Shown: positions 7,984 through 16,818 of the stretch, piece after piece
Numbering within the stretch: position 1 is the first letter of the stretch
Layout of the letters: each line of letters starts with the position of its first letter
NCBI GenBank assembly: GCA_963677175.2
Contig: CAXXES010000006.1
Coordinates: forward strand, 248,001 to 312,000
Direction: 5' to 3'
From: Sunxiuqinia sp963677175
GTDB lineage: Bacteria > Bacteroidota > Bacteroidia > Bacteroidales > Prolixibacteraceae
DNA: 64,000 nucleotides
Notes under the pieces: model-generated
The model's input: the letters and a program-made list of their open reading frames with translations, nothing else
What the model was told of the DNA's origin: nothing
Databases searched by the model: none
Position numbers and translations under genes: made by a program

Positions 7984-8007
7984 GGGACTAATGCAGTCCC
8001 TTTTTTT
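7984..8007. terminator. bidirectional terminator between dps and the GH15 gene
   Basis: Stem GGGACT (7984-7989) and AGTCCC (7995-8000), 5-nt loop, followed by seven T. It terminates dps on the plus strand. The stop codon and last codons of the convergent GH15 gene lie inside the stem. Confidence 0.8.
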
Positions 8008-9841
8008 CATGTATATAATCCACTAGAGTCCCTTCTTCAGACAGTTGCGATTCCGAAACATTAATAGCCGTTTCGATCAGAGCCAGGTGTGAATATGCTT
8101 GCGGAAAGTTGCCCAGCATTCGTTTGGTTTTAAAATCAAGGTCTTCGCTAAACAAACCCAAATGATTGGAGTAACTCATGAGTATATGAAATTTCCGGAT
8201 GGCTTCGTCTTTTCGTCCAATTTTAAACAGGGCATTCGTTAACCAAAATGAGCAAATTGTAAAAGCCGATTTGGGCGTACCAAAATCATCCTTATTACGA
8301 TAGCGGAACATCAGCCCGTCTTGCTCCAGTTCTTTCTGAATTGCCAAAACTGTATTTACATATTTTTGATCTGTTGCATGAATAAATCCATACGACTCCA
8401 TCAGCAAAACAGAAGCATCCAGATCCTCCGAGCCATAAGCCTGGGTAAACGCCTGACGCTTTTCAGACCAAGCATTTTTATGAATATCAGCATGAATTTT
8501 ATCCCGTAGTTTCGTCCATTTATCCATATACATGCTTCGCTGCAAAAGTCCGGCAATTTTTACCGCACGATCCACTGCCGTCCAGCACAGTACCTTACTA
8601 AAGGTGAAGTGTTTATTTTCACTCCGGATTTCCCAAATACCACGATCCGGCTTTCTCCAGTTGTTCTCAACAACCTTAATAATATTCCGTACAATCGTCC
8701 AAAGTTCCTCACTGTACTCCAAACTGACGTCGTAAATATCAAGTTGCTGATAAATTACATCAAGCAAAATTCCGTAAATATCATTTTGCTTTTGCTTGTA
8801 AGCTGCATTTCCAACCCGCACCGGAACAGAACCTTCGTAGCCCGACAAATGAGACAATTCCATCTCAGGCAGCTTCTTTTCACCACTAATGCCGTACATG
8901 ATTTGCATTTTTTCATCCTTATCAGGCAAAATATTGATGATAAACTTTAAATAACGTTTGGCCAGCTTATAATGCCCCAGCGAAGTCATAATCTTAACCA
9001 CCATCGAGGCATCCCGAATCCAGCAAAACCGGTAGTCCCAGTTGCGTTCTTCGCCTATAGTTTCGGGCAGCGAGGTCGTAATGGCTGCCAAAATCGCCCC
9101 ACTCTTGTCGTAACTTAACATCTTCAGAGTAAGGGCACTTCGGATAATTTCCTCATTGTAAAGCTTGTACGAAGTGGTACGTTCAGCCCAATTCAGCCAA
9201 TACACTTTTGTACGTTCCAGCTTTAACTTGGCACGGCGGGTATCCTGTGGGAGCAACTTTTGATTGTAACTCAACAAGCAAAACTCATCTTTCGTTAAAA
9301 TAACCGACTTGCTTTCCAGAATATCCTGGTAGTCAAAACTGGAATACAAATACAAGGAATCGTAGGTTCCGTTTCTGGTATTCGACTTAATGTAGCAGCC
9401 GGGCTCATTTTGGTTAAAACAACCTCGCTCCAAAAAGCTTTTTGTATCATGTTTTGCGTACTCCAGCTTGGGCTGGTAACTGATTGTCAATTCAGGCTGA
9501 CCGTCAATCAATTTGAAATAACGAATCACATCCGGCGGAATATAATACCCCCCGTTTTCAGGATTTTGGTATCGCGGCATAAAGTCCTGGACCTCAAACG
9601 CCCCATCCTCACACTGGAAATGGGTTTTTAAAATATTGGTTCGCGAGATATAGCTCTGCGTAATTTTCTTCAACTTCTTCGGAATAATCCTAAAGCTCCC
9701 CCCTTTTTCCTCATCCATTAAACTTGCAAAAACCGACGAGGAGTCAAACTTTGGTAAACACAGCCAATCGATAGACCCCGTTTCTGACACCAATGCAGCA
9801 CTTCGACAATTTCCAATTATCCCGTAATTTAAATTCTTCAT
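7988..9841 (-). CDS. GH15 family glucoamylase/trehalase-like hydrolase
   Basis: The 617-residue protein has the GH15 architecture: an N-terminal beta-sandwich starting NYGIIGNCRSAALVSETGSI then DWLC, and a C-terminal (alpha/alpha)6 barrel with RNWDYRFCWIRDASM and the catalytic-acid region RGIWEIRSENKHFTFSK; the base region is probably FSEDLD. No signal peptide is seen, so it acts in the cytoplasm. Bacterial cytoplasmic GH15 enzymes cleave trehalose or short alpha-glucans. It is divergent from the trehalose-6-phosphate synthase/phosphatase, which favours trehalase or a role in trehalose turnover. The actual substrate cannot be decided from sequence. Confidence 0.88.
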   Translation of the reverse strand: MKNLNYGIIGNCRSAALVSETGSIDWLCLPKFDSSSVFASLMDEEKGGSFRIIPKKLKKITQSYISRTNILKTHFQCEDGAFEVQDFMPRYQNPENGGYYIPPDVIRYFKLIDGQPELTISYQPKLEYAKHDTKSFLERGCFNQNEPGCYIKSNTRNGTYDSLYLYSSFDYQDILESKSVILTKDEFCLLSYNQKLLPQDTRRAKLKLERTKVYWLNWAERTTSYKLYNEEIIRSALTLKMLSYDKSGAILAAITTSLPETIGEERNWDYRFCWIRDASMVVKIMTSLGHYKLAKRYLKFIINILPDKDEKMQIMYGISGEKKLPEMELSHLSGYEGSVPVRVGNAAYKQKQNDIYGILLDVIYQQLDIYDVSLEYSEELWTIVRNIIKVVENNWRKPDRGIWEIRSENKHFTFSKVLCWTAVDRAVKIAGLLQRSMYMDKWTKLRDKIHADIHKNAWSEKRQAFTQAYGSEDLDASVLLMESYGFIHATDQKYVNTVLAIQKELEQDGLMFRYRNKDDFGTPKSAFTICSFWLTNALFKIGRKDEAIRKFHILMSYSNHLGLFSEDLDFKTKRMLGNFPQAYSHLALIETAINVSESQLSEEGTLVDYIHEKKGLH

Positions 9842-10128
9842 ACACGAATCTTAAACATCATTTAAAAAATGATCGTTCTTTCAGTTTTATTTGATACCTT
9901 GAAAAAATTAATCCATTTTTATAAGGAGAGCAAAAAAACAACTAGTTGTATAAGAAACTCTCCTGAAAAATAAAAAATCCAAAAGTACGCTTTTTATAAA
10001 AAATACAACGTTGTTTAAGGAATTGCTTTTCCCTAATTTCTTTAACAACAATTTATTGAAGAATGTGTTGAAAATGATAGCATTCGAATAGTAATAAAAA
10101 ATTAAAATTGACCGATAAATTCCACGTT

Positions 10129-12339
10129 ATGAGTAAAATTCACATTGTATCGAACCGATTACCGTTAAGTATAAACAAAGAAGCGGATTCATTCAATTTA
10201 TCGCCAAGCGTTGGAGGGCTGGCTACCGGCATGCGCTCCGTGTACAAGGAGTACGGAGGAAAGTGGATTGGATGGCCGGGATTGGCAAAAGATGAATTAA
10301 CAGATGATGAAGTTGTTGAAATTGATGACAAATTGGTTGAAGAAGATTGCCTGGCCGTACATTTGACCAAAGAAGAAATCAACCTCTACTATGAAGGTTT
10401 CAGCAACAATGTCGTGTGGCCATTATTTCACTATTTCGCCCAGTTTATCGGCTACAACCCGGATTATTGGGAAGCTTACAAGAAGGTTAATCACAAATTT
10501 GCTCAAAAAGCCCTCGAGATTATCGACGATGGCGATATTGTCTGGATTCATGATTACCAATTGCTGCTAGTTCCTGAAATGATAAAATCGGTCAGACCCA
10601 ATGTAACCATCGGGTTCTTCCTGCACATCCCTTTCCCATCGTTCGAGGTTTTTCGGATTCTGCCCTGGCGCAACGAACTGATCAAGGGTATGCTCGGTGC
10701 CGACCTGATTGGCTTCCACACCTACGACTACGAGCGCCACTTTTTTAGTTCCGTCAGGCGTTTGCTGGGCTATGAAATCTCATTCAACGAAATTCACCTC
10801 GAAGACCGCATCATTCTCGCTGATGCCTTTCCCATGGGAATCGATTACGAAAAGTTTGAAAACCTGGCCAAGGAAATTGCTCACAAACCGTTACAGGAAC
10901 GATCAGAGCTGCATCGTGAGCTGGAAAAATATTTTCTGGTCTCCCCAAACCGCAAATTAATCCTGTCGATCGACCGGCTCGACTATACAAAAGGAATTCC
11001 AAACCGGCTGCACGCCTTCGAAAAGTTTCTGAACAAATATCCTGAATTCAAAAACCAAGTCTCACTCATCATGCTGGTTGTTCCGTCGCGCGATGAAGTG
11101 GAACAATACAAATTGCTAAAAAGTGAGGTTGATGAATTGGTTGGTCGGATTAACGGGCAATATGGCGATGTGAACTACACCCCGGTTTGGTATTTTTATC
11201 GTTCGTTGCCTTTCGAAAACCTGATTGAACTTTACAGCACCTCCGATGTGGCTTTGATTACCCCTGTTCGCGATGGTATGAACCTGGTCGCCAAAGAATA
11301 CATCGCCTCTCGCGTCAATCAAAGTGGCGTACTAATCATCAGCGAAATGGCCGGAGCAGTCAAAGAGCTGGGCGAAGCCATCATCATCAATCCCAACAAC
11401 GAAGATGAAATTGCAGATAGCATACAGCAGGCTTTAACCATGCCCATGGAAGAACAACGACGACGCATGCGTTACCTCCAGGATCGAATTCGCCGCTACG
11501 ATATTTTCAAATGGTCGGGCGAATTTATTAAAGGCATGAAGAAGGTTGAAGGTATTCAGCAAAATTTTCTGGCCAAGAAAATAACCACTGAAGTCAGTAA
11601 AGAACTGACGGACACATTTTTCAAAGCCAATAAGCGAGCCATCTTCCTCGACTACGACGGAACCTTGGTTAATTTTAAAAACGACCCGCAAGCAGCAAGT
11701 CCCGATGAAGAATTGCATAACTTGATTACCAAACTCGAAGAAGACGAGCAAAATATGGTTACCATCATCAGCGGGCGCGACCGTGAGACCTTGGAGAAAT
11801 GGTTGGGAAATCATCGCGTCAATCTGATTGTAGAACACGGCGTTTGGTTGAAAAAGATAGGTAGCGACTGGCAAATGCTGGATAATGTCGATAGCTCATG
11901 GAAGCCGGTTATTCGGCCAATCCTTGAGAACTTTGTCGACCGGACTCCCGGAACGTTCATCGAAGAAAAAAATTACTCGCTGGTATGGCACTACCGTAAT
12001 TCAGAACCTGAACAAGGCGAACTACGGGCAAATGAATTAAAGGATGAATTGCGCAACATGATTGCCAACCACAACCTCGAAATTATGGAGGGCAACAAAG
12101 TGATTGAGCTAAAAGCAGGTGGAATCAATAAAGGTATTGCTGCAATGCGGTTTTTACGCGAAAATGAATACGACTACATTATTGCTATCGGCGACGACTG
12201 GACCGATGAATACATGTTCCGCGAATTACCCGACACGGCAGTCACCATTAAAGTTGGCCTTAAAAGCACCGCCGCTTCCTATAAACTGGAGTCTGTGAAA
12301 TCAGTTCGAAACTTTTTAAAAAATCTTGGGCAAAAATAG
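10129..12339 (+). CDS. otsAB: bifunctional trehalose-6-phosphate synthase/phosphatase
   Basis: The 736-residue fusion makes trehalose from UDP-glucose and glucose-6-phosphate. Residues 1 to about 475 are a GT20 synthase (IHIVSNRLPLSI, SVGGLATGM, WIHDYQLLLVPEM, HIPFPSFEVFR, RDGMNLVAKEY). Residues about 500-730 are an HAD-type trehalose-6-phosphate phosphatase with the nucleophile motif AIFLDYDGTL and the metal motif IAIGDDWTDEYMF. ATG 10129 is preferred over TTG 10108 because the conserved N-terminus begins there. The gene is divergent from the GH15 gene, so synthesis and possible breakdown are encoded side by side, which suits osmotic or desiccation tolerance. Confidence 0.95.
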   Translation: MSKIHIVSNRLPLSINKEADSFNLSPSVGGLATGMRSVYKEYGGKWIGWPGLAKDELTDDEVVEIDDKLVEEDCLAVHLTKEEINLYYEGFSNNVVWPLFHYFAQFIGYNPDYWEAYKKVNHKFAQKALEIIDDGDIVWIHDYQLLLVPEMIKSVRPNVTIGFFLHIPFPSFEVFRILPWRNELIKGMLGADLIGFHTYDYERHFFSSVRRLLGYEISFNEIHLEDRIILADAFPMGIDYEKFENLAKEIAHKPLQERSELHRELEKYFLVSPNRKLILSIDRLDYTKGIPNRLHAFEKFLNKYPEFKNQVSLIMLVVPSRDEVEQYKLLKSEVDELVGRINGQYGDVNYTPVWYFYRSLPFENLIELYSTSDVALITPVRDGMNLVAKEYIASRVNQSGVLIISEMAGAVKELGEAIIINPNNEDEIADSIQQALTMPMEEQRRRMRYLQDRIRRYDIFKWSGEFIKGMKKVEGIQQNFLAKKITTEVSKELTDTFFKANKRAIFLDYDGTLVNFKNDPQAASPDEELHNLITKLEEDEQNMVTIISGRDRETLEKWLGNHRVNLIVEHGVWLKKIGSDWQMLDNVDSSWKPVIRPILENFVDRTPGTFIEEKNYSLVWHYRNSEPEQGELRANELKDELRNMIANHNLEIMEGNKVIELKAGGINKGIAAMRFLRENEYDYIIAIGDDWTDEYMFRELPDTAVTIKVGLKSTAASYKLESVKSVRNFLKNLGQK

Positions 12340-12401
12340 GAAAACGGTTCGCTGGCTCTCAATCCAGGAAAAATGTTAGTTTTGGGACATAGATCTAATA
12401 T

Positions 12402-13211
12402 ATGATTCGCATCTTATTATCCATACTATTGGCGTTAATCCTGCATGCAGGTCAAGCCCAAAATACCATTAATCAGCTTGATGTCACAGGCAAAAAACAA
12501 GGCTTTTGGCAAAAAAAGCAAGCGAACGGAAACTTAGCTTACGAAGGAGTTTTCAAAAACGATCGCCCCATTGGTGAGTTTAAACGCTATCACACCAATG
12601 GGTTGTTAAAAGCCCGTTTATTTTATCCGGAAGATTCTGACACCATTAGCGCCGAATTATTTGACAATCGGGGAAAGCTGATGGCAATAGGAAAGTATGT
12701 GGACGAAAAAAAGGAAGGAGAATGGCAATACCTTCAAAATGGACAGTTGGTTTCGGAAGAGTTTTTTGTAAATAACCAGAAACATGGGATTTCAAAAACC
12801 TATTATCCGACCGGCGAGTTGTTCGAGGAAAGCGATTGGAAGAATGATTTGCAAAATGGCATTTACAGCGCTTACTTCAAAAGCGGAAAGCCATACCTGG
12901 AATGCCGCATGGTTAACAGCCAACGAGATGGCACATGTCAGGTTTATTTTGAAAATGGTCAACTTGAGCTGGATGCGTTTTATGCCAAGGGACTCCGAAA
13001 CGGCGACTGGAATTATTATCATCCGGATGGAACTTTTTCGCACACACTAAACTATGATTTGGGACTTCTTACTAATCCACAGGTTTTAGACAGTATTCAA
13101 CAAATTCAATTTAATCAGTTGGATCAAAATAAAAGCAAACTGATTGACCCCGAAAAATTCATGGATGATCCCGCACAGTATATGATGAAAAATAACATAC
13201 CGGCACGATGA
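12402..13211 (+). CDS. exported MORN-repeat protein (YwqK-like)
   Basis: The 269-residue protein begins with a signal peptide (MIRILLSILLALILHAGQAQ) and then carries about six MORN_2-type repeats, each near 23 residues with the pattern G-x-W/E-x-x-Y-x-x-G-x-L (for example KQGFWQKKQANGNLAYEGVF, NGDWNYYHPDGTFSHTLNY). MORN_2 proteins are abundant in Bacteroidota and are often auto-annotated as YwqK-family antitoxins. No toxin gene is beside it, so that label is not supported. It starts 62 bp after the trehalose gene and may be cotranscribed. Function unknown; likely periplasmic or outer-membrane-associated. Confidence 0.75.
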   Translation: MIRILLSILLALILHAGQAQNTINQLDVTGKKQGFWQKKQANGNLAYEGVFKNDRPIGEFKRYHTNGLLKARLFYPEDSDTISAELFDNRGKLMAIGKYVDEKKEGEWQYLQNGQLVSEEFFVNNQKHGISKTYYPTGELFEESDWKNDLQNGIYSAYFKSGKPYLECRMVNSQRDGTCQVYFENGQLELDAFYAKGLRNGDWNYYHPDGTFSHTLNYDLGLLTNPQVLDSIQQIQFNQLDQNKSKLIDPEKFMDDPAQYMMKNNIPAR

Positions 13212-13477
13212 CAAACGGATGAATTGAATCGTTATATGTAAATAGCACTGACAAAAGTTGATGAACATTGTTCGCCCAAACAATCTGAAAAGCTTACGAT
13301 CAGCCTGTTTTCGATGAACAGAAGCTTATTGCAACAGCAAGCTTTTCACAACCAACAGTCCTTTTTTCTATCGAATTTGGCTAACTTGCCAGCCGGATTG
13401 ATCTTGGCGAAAATAGCATCCGACACCGACGTATCGGTCATCAAACTGGTTAAGATCAACCCGTAAACAAATGGGGT

Positions 13478-14917
13478 ATGACAACGGCACAACTTTCACT
13501 TTCGGAACTCAACAACCAAATCAAAGCGCAACTGGATGATGCTTTTCCAAGCTTGATGTGGATTAAAGCGGAAATCAGCGAGTTGAACAGCAACCGCACC
13601 GGACACTGTTACCTGGAGTTGGTTGACATGAATGAGACCACAAAAGAAGTGATGGCCCGATGCCGGGCAACCATTTGGTCGTACACCTTTCGCATGTTAA
13701 AACCCTATTTTGAGACGACCACCGGCCAGGCTTTTTCTGAAGGCTTGAAAGTGTTAATCCAAGCCAAAGTGGAATTCCATCCAATATATGGGCTGAGCCT
13801 CAACATCCGCGATATTGACCCCAGCTACACCATGGGTGATATGACCCGCAAACGACGCGAGATCATTCTTCAGTTGGAAGAAGACGGCGTGCTTGACATG
13901 AACAAGGAGCTGGAATTGCCTTTAGTTCCGCAGCGCATCGCCATCGTTTCGTCGCCCACAGCAGCCGGCTTGCAAGATTTTCAAAACCAACTGGCCAATA
14001 ACGCCTACCATATTCATTTTTACACCAAGCTGTTCCCGGCCATTATGCAGGGAAAAGATGCCGCCGCATCTATCATGATTGCCCTGGAGCAAATTTTTCA
14101 ATACGAAGAATTTTTCGATGTGGTGGTGATTATCCGCGGCGGTGGCGCTCAAATCGATCTGGCCAGTTTCGATCATTATGAATTGGCTTATCACATCACC
14201 CAACTTCCGATTCCGGTAATTACTGGCATTGGGCACGATAAAGATGAAACGGCCGTGGACCTGGTAGCCCACACCAAGCTGAAAACCCCGACAGCCGTTG
14301 CGGAATTTCTGATCAGTGGGGCCGCTGCCTTTGAGCAAACACTGGATGAACTGAAAGAACGCTTTGTGAACGAAGTTGAAGAACGACTTCAAACAGAAAA
14401 AGAATACCTCCAGCAAACCCTGCAAAACATGAAACAGGGCGTGCGGCAGATGGTCAGCCAGGAAAACAACCGCTTTAAACTGACCAACCTAAAGTTGGAG
14501 CGATCTGTTCCTTCTTTTTTAAAAAGCAAAAAACAACAACTTCAGCAACACAAATACCAGATTGAAAAACTGGGGACGGGACAACTTGGGGCGCAAAAAC
14601 ACCAACTCGCCCGGAAACTGGACAACCTGCACTTTTATATTCAACGGCAATTTCGGATCAAACGAAGTATGCTAAACCAATCGCAGCAAGAGTTGATTAT
14701 CAGGGGAAAAAATAACCTAAAAGTGCAACGCAATAAACTGCTGCATTTCGAAGGACAGATTCGTCTGGTCGATCCGGAAAACGTTTTAAAACGAGGATAC
14801 AGCCTGACCTATAAAAATGGGCAGCTAATCAAATCTGTTGGTGACTTAACTGTTGGAGATGAACTGATCACCCGGCTAGCCGATGGAAAAATAACAAGTA
14901 AACTCACAAAAAAATAA
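13478..14917 (+). CDS. xseA: exodeoxyribonuclease VII large subunit
   Basis: The 479-residue protein is the catalytic subunit of exonuclease VII, which degrades single-stranded DNA in both directions. An N-terminal OB fold (SLSELNNQIKAQLDDAFPSL then MWIKAEISEL) is followed by the catalytic domain with IAIVSSPTAAGLQDF and the metal-site region VVVIIRGGGAQIDLASFDHY and ITGIGHDKDETAVDLVAH. A long coiled coil (about residues 290-420) and a C-terminal segment (LKRGYSLTYKNGQLI) complete the family layout. It is 5 bp upstream of xseB, a two-gene operon. Confidence 0.96.
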   Translation: MTTAQLSLSELNNQIKAQLDDAFPSLMWIKAEISELNSNRTGHCYLELVDMNETTKEVMARCRATIWSYTFRMLKPYFETTTGQAFSEGLKVLIQAKVEFHPIYGLSLNIRDIDPSYTMGDMTRKRREIILQLEEDGVLDMNKELELPLVPQRIAIVSSPTAAGLQDFQNQLANNAYHIHFYTKLFPAIMQGKDAAASIMIALEQIFQYEEFFDVVVIIRGGGAQIDLASFDHYELAYHITQLPIPVITGIGHDKDETAVDLVAHTKLKTPTAVAEFLISGAAAFEQTLDELKERFVNEVEERLQTEKEYLQQTLQNMKQGVRQMVSQENNRFKLTNLKLERSVPSFLKSKKQQLQQHKYQIEKLGTGQLGAQKHQLARKLDNLHFYIQRQFRIKRSMLNQSQQELIIRGKNNLKVQRNKLLHFEGQIRLVDPENVLKRGYSLTYKNGQLIKSVGDLTVGDELITRLADGKITSKLTKK

Positions 14918-14922
14918 ATACG

Positions 14923-15123
14923 ATGGCAACAAAAAAAACAAGCTACCAGGAAGCCGTCAATGAGATTGACGAAATCCTCGCAAAAATTGAAAACGAAGAA
15001 TTAGATGTGGATGAATTATCGGCCCAGGTAAAACGGGTGTCAAGCCTGATTAAGCTCTGCAAAGACAAACTGCACAAAACCGAAGAAGAAGTCGAAAATA
15101 TTCTGAAAGAAATGGAAGAATAA
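14923..15123 (+). CDS. xseB: exodeoxyribonuclease VII small subunit
   Basis: The 66-residue acidic helical protein matches XseB (SYQEAVNEIDEILAKIENEE, then LDVDELSAQVKRVSSLIKLC). Several copies wrap each XseA coiled coil in the holoenzyme. It follows xseA after 5 bp. The length is normal. Confidence 0.94.
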   Translation: MATKKTSYQEAVNEIDEILAKIENEELDVDELSAQVKRVSSLIKLCKDKLHKTEEEVENILKEMEE

Positions 15124-15344
15124 TAGAAACCTCTTAATTCTCCAGCTCACCAATATCTCCCCGTTTCGCGGCTCTTTGCAGCTTGTCGTTGGCAAAAACA
15201 ATTCCAAGTTTCAATAATCCTGTCGGGCAATGACTTTACAAGTCGAAAAAACGAGCCAAGCTGTAATCATACTAAATCTCTCTATATGAGGTTTCGATTC
15301 TACAACATCAACAACCGAACATTTGCCCAACCAAACAGAGAAAG
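15124..15344. other. intergenic stretch with a possible minus-strand remnant
   Basis: A minus-strand open frame of about 35 codons ends at 15136-15138 and reads TGLLKLGIVFANDKLQRAAK then RGDIGELEN, which looks like a true protein C-terminus without the rest of its gene. Nothing else is recognisable before the repeat array. Confidence 0.25.
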
Positions 15345-15346
15345 CG

Positions 15347-15575
15347 TCACTATTTAGTCATAGCTTCCCCAACGAAAAGTGGAGGCATGACTATTTAGTC
15401 ATCACGTCCCCAGCGAGAAGTTGAGCTTTAACTATTTAGTCACGGCTTCCCCGGCGAGAAGTCGAGCTTTAACTATTTAGTCATGACGTCCCCAGCAAAA
15501 AATTGAGCTTTGACTAAATAGTCACGACTTCCCCGGAAGAAGTGGAGGCGTGACTATTTAGTCATGGCCTCCTTG
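15347..15575. repeat. 41-bp tandem array of perfect palindromes (array 2)
   Basis: Six units carry ACTATTTAGTCA starting at 15349, 15390, 15431, 15472, 15513 (as ACTAAATAGTCA) and 15553; spacings are 41, 41, 41, 41 and 40 bp. In four units the core extends to the palindrome TGACTA-TT/AA-TAGTCA or one mismatch from it. Between cores a second conserved block reads close to CGTCCCCAGCGAGAAGTTGA. The array ends 210 bp upstream of the DUF6261-like gene. It has no cas genes and the parts between palindromes are themselves repeated, so it is not a CRISPR. Confidence 0.9.
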
Positions 15576-15785
15576 TGCAAAAGCAACCGGAGTACTATAA
15601 AATACAGTCGTAGCTAAACAGAAAGAACGAATCGCCGGAAAATATGCTCAAGAGCATAATTTTTAAAAGGAACATTTGCAATAATTTATTGTACATTGTC
15701 AAGCAATTAACCTACCGGCCACCCAATCCTCTTCTTCGACCCGATTCAGGTTGCCGGTTATCACTTATAAATAAATTTTACCACT

Positions 15786-16481
15786 ATGATTAAAAAAGTA
15801 ATCACTACCAGTCGCACGACAGAAGTCAACGATCTTGCATTGCGAGCGATTGGTGCATTTAAGAAAACCGAACTAAGCAGTGACGCCTATTTGACGGACT
15901 TTATGACTGGTTTGGAAGATGAAGTGGCGCGGCTGACTGCCGCCATAAAACGAATGAAAGCAGAGTCGGAACTGGAGGCGCTGGATGAAGTTCGTGATGA
16001 TAAATTACGGGCGCTTTTCTTCCTGGTGCTGGGCTTGTCTTATCATCCGGATGCTGAAATAAAAGCAGCAGCCGCCAAGGTACTTGCAGTGCTTAAGCAT
16101 TACGGCCTGTCTATTTTAAAGGAAAGTTATGCGATTGAGTCATCGCTGGTTAATTCCTTGCTTGTCGATTTAAGCCAAGCCGACTTGCAAGACGCCATTG
16201 CCCTATGCTCGGGATGTGCTGAATTAATCGCCACTGTGCAAACTGCACAAGATGATTTCGAGGCTAAACGCATTGGTTACGAAGAAGAACAGGGGGAGGA
16301 AAGCACCCTGGAAACTGCCACAGCCATTAAAAAGCAAGTGATTGCTCAAATCAACCAGAAACTGGTGGTTCATCTTCGTGCCATGGAGCAGTCGCAACCT
16401 GACACCTATGGGTCTTTTGCCCGCACGGTAGCCCAAATCATTGCCGATAACAACGAAGCAGTTAAAAGGCGTCGTTCATAA
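15786..16481 (+). CDS. Bacteroidota-specific protein of unknown function, DUF6261-like
   Basis: The 231-residue, largely helical, soluble protein has no signal peptide or membrane segment. From memory it resembles the DUF6261 group found in Bacteroidota; the region EVRDDKLRALFFLVLGLSYH and the C-terminal AQIIADNNEAVKRRRS are the parts I match. Low complexity is absent. Function is unknown. It stands alone, with the palindromic 41-bp array ending about 210 bp upstream, and the GH3 remnant of the convergent polysaccharide locus starting 12 bp after its stop. Possible links between the protein and the array are inference only. Confidence 0.6.
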   Translation: MIKKVITTSRTTEVNDLALRAIGAFKKTELSSDAYLTDFMTGLEDEVARLTAAIKRMKAESELEALDEVRDDKLRALFFLVLGLSYHPDAEIKAAAAKVLAVLKHYGLSILKESYAIESSLVNSLLVDLSQADLQDAIALCSGCAELIATVQTAQDDFEAKRIGYEEEQGEESTLETATAIKKQVIAQINQKLVVHLRAMEQSQPDTYGSFARTVAQIIADNNEAVKRRRS

Positions 16482-16492
16482 AACAGCGCAAG

Positions 16493-16815
16493 CTAGTAAC
16501 ACGGAGCCTTCCGCATCATTGTCAGGATACGGCCAATGTTCCGGTCAAGAATCTTCTCGTCGAGTTTTCCTGATTTTACTGCGGCCACCAATTCCTCAAC
16601 CTGTTTGGGGTGTCCGGGTTGAGCAGCAGCAGTTTTTCCTGACACCAGCGGATCCTCAGAATAATACTCGAAGTTGCGTCCGCAAAGCGGGTCGCATTGA
16701 ATATTCAGTGCCGGGGTCAGCAAAATATCGGAACCATATTCTTTTACTTCTTTTCCCATGGCTTGACCAACCTTATAAACCAAAACAACAGGAGTCCTGA
16801 GTTGTACCGACCGAA
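16493..16815 (-). pseudogene. GH3 beta-glucosidase remnant with internal deletion
   Basis: The frame reads N-terminal GH3 sequence (SDILLTPALNIQCDPLCGRN then FEYYSEDPLVSGKTAA) and jumps directly to a later GH3 segment (AQPGHPKQVEELVAAVKSGK, LDEKILDRNIGRIL). In intact GH3 proteins these are separated by roughly 150 residues that hold the nucleophile, so the product cannot be active. The 5' end runs up to the stop of the carboxylesterase gene, and the remainder of the enzyme is missing. It is the eroded end of the polysaccharide locus. Confidence 0.8.
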
Positions 16816-16818
16816 AAA

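Noticed and set aside
12402..13211. Annotation of the MORN protein as a toxin-antitoxin antitoxin
   Set aside because: MORN_2 proteins are often auto-named so, but this one is exported and has no toxin gene beside it.
15347..15575. Possible CRISPR array
   Set aside because: The sequences between palindromes are themselves repeated, units are 41 bp, and there are no cas genes.
16441..16800. 119-residue plus-strand frame after the DUF6261-like gene
   Set aside because: It overlaps the GH3 remnant antisense and has no protein-like features.
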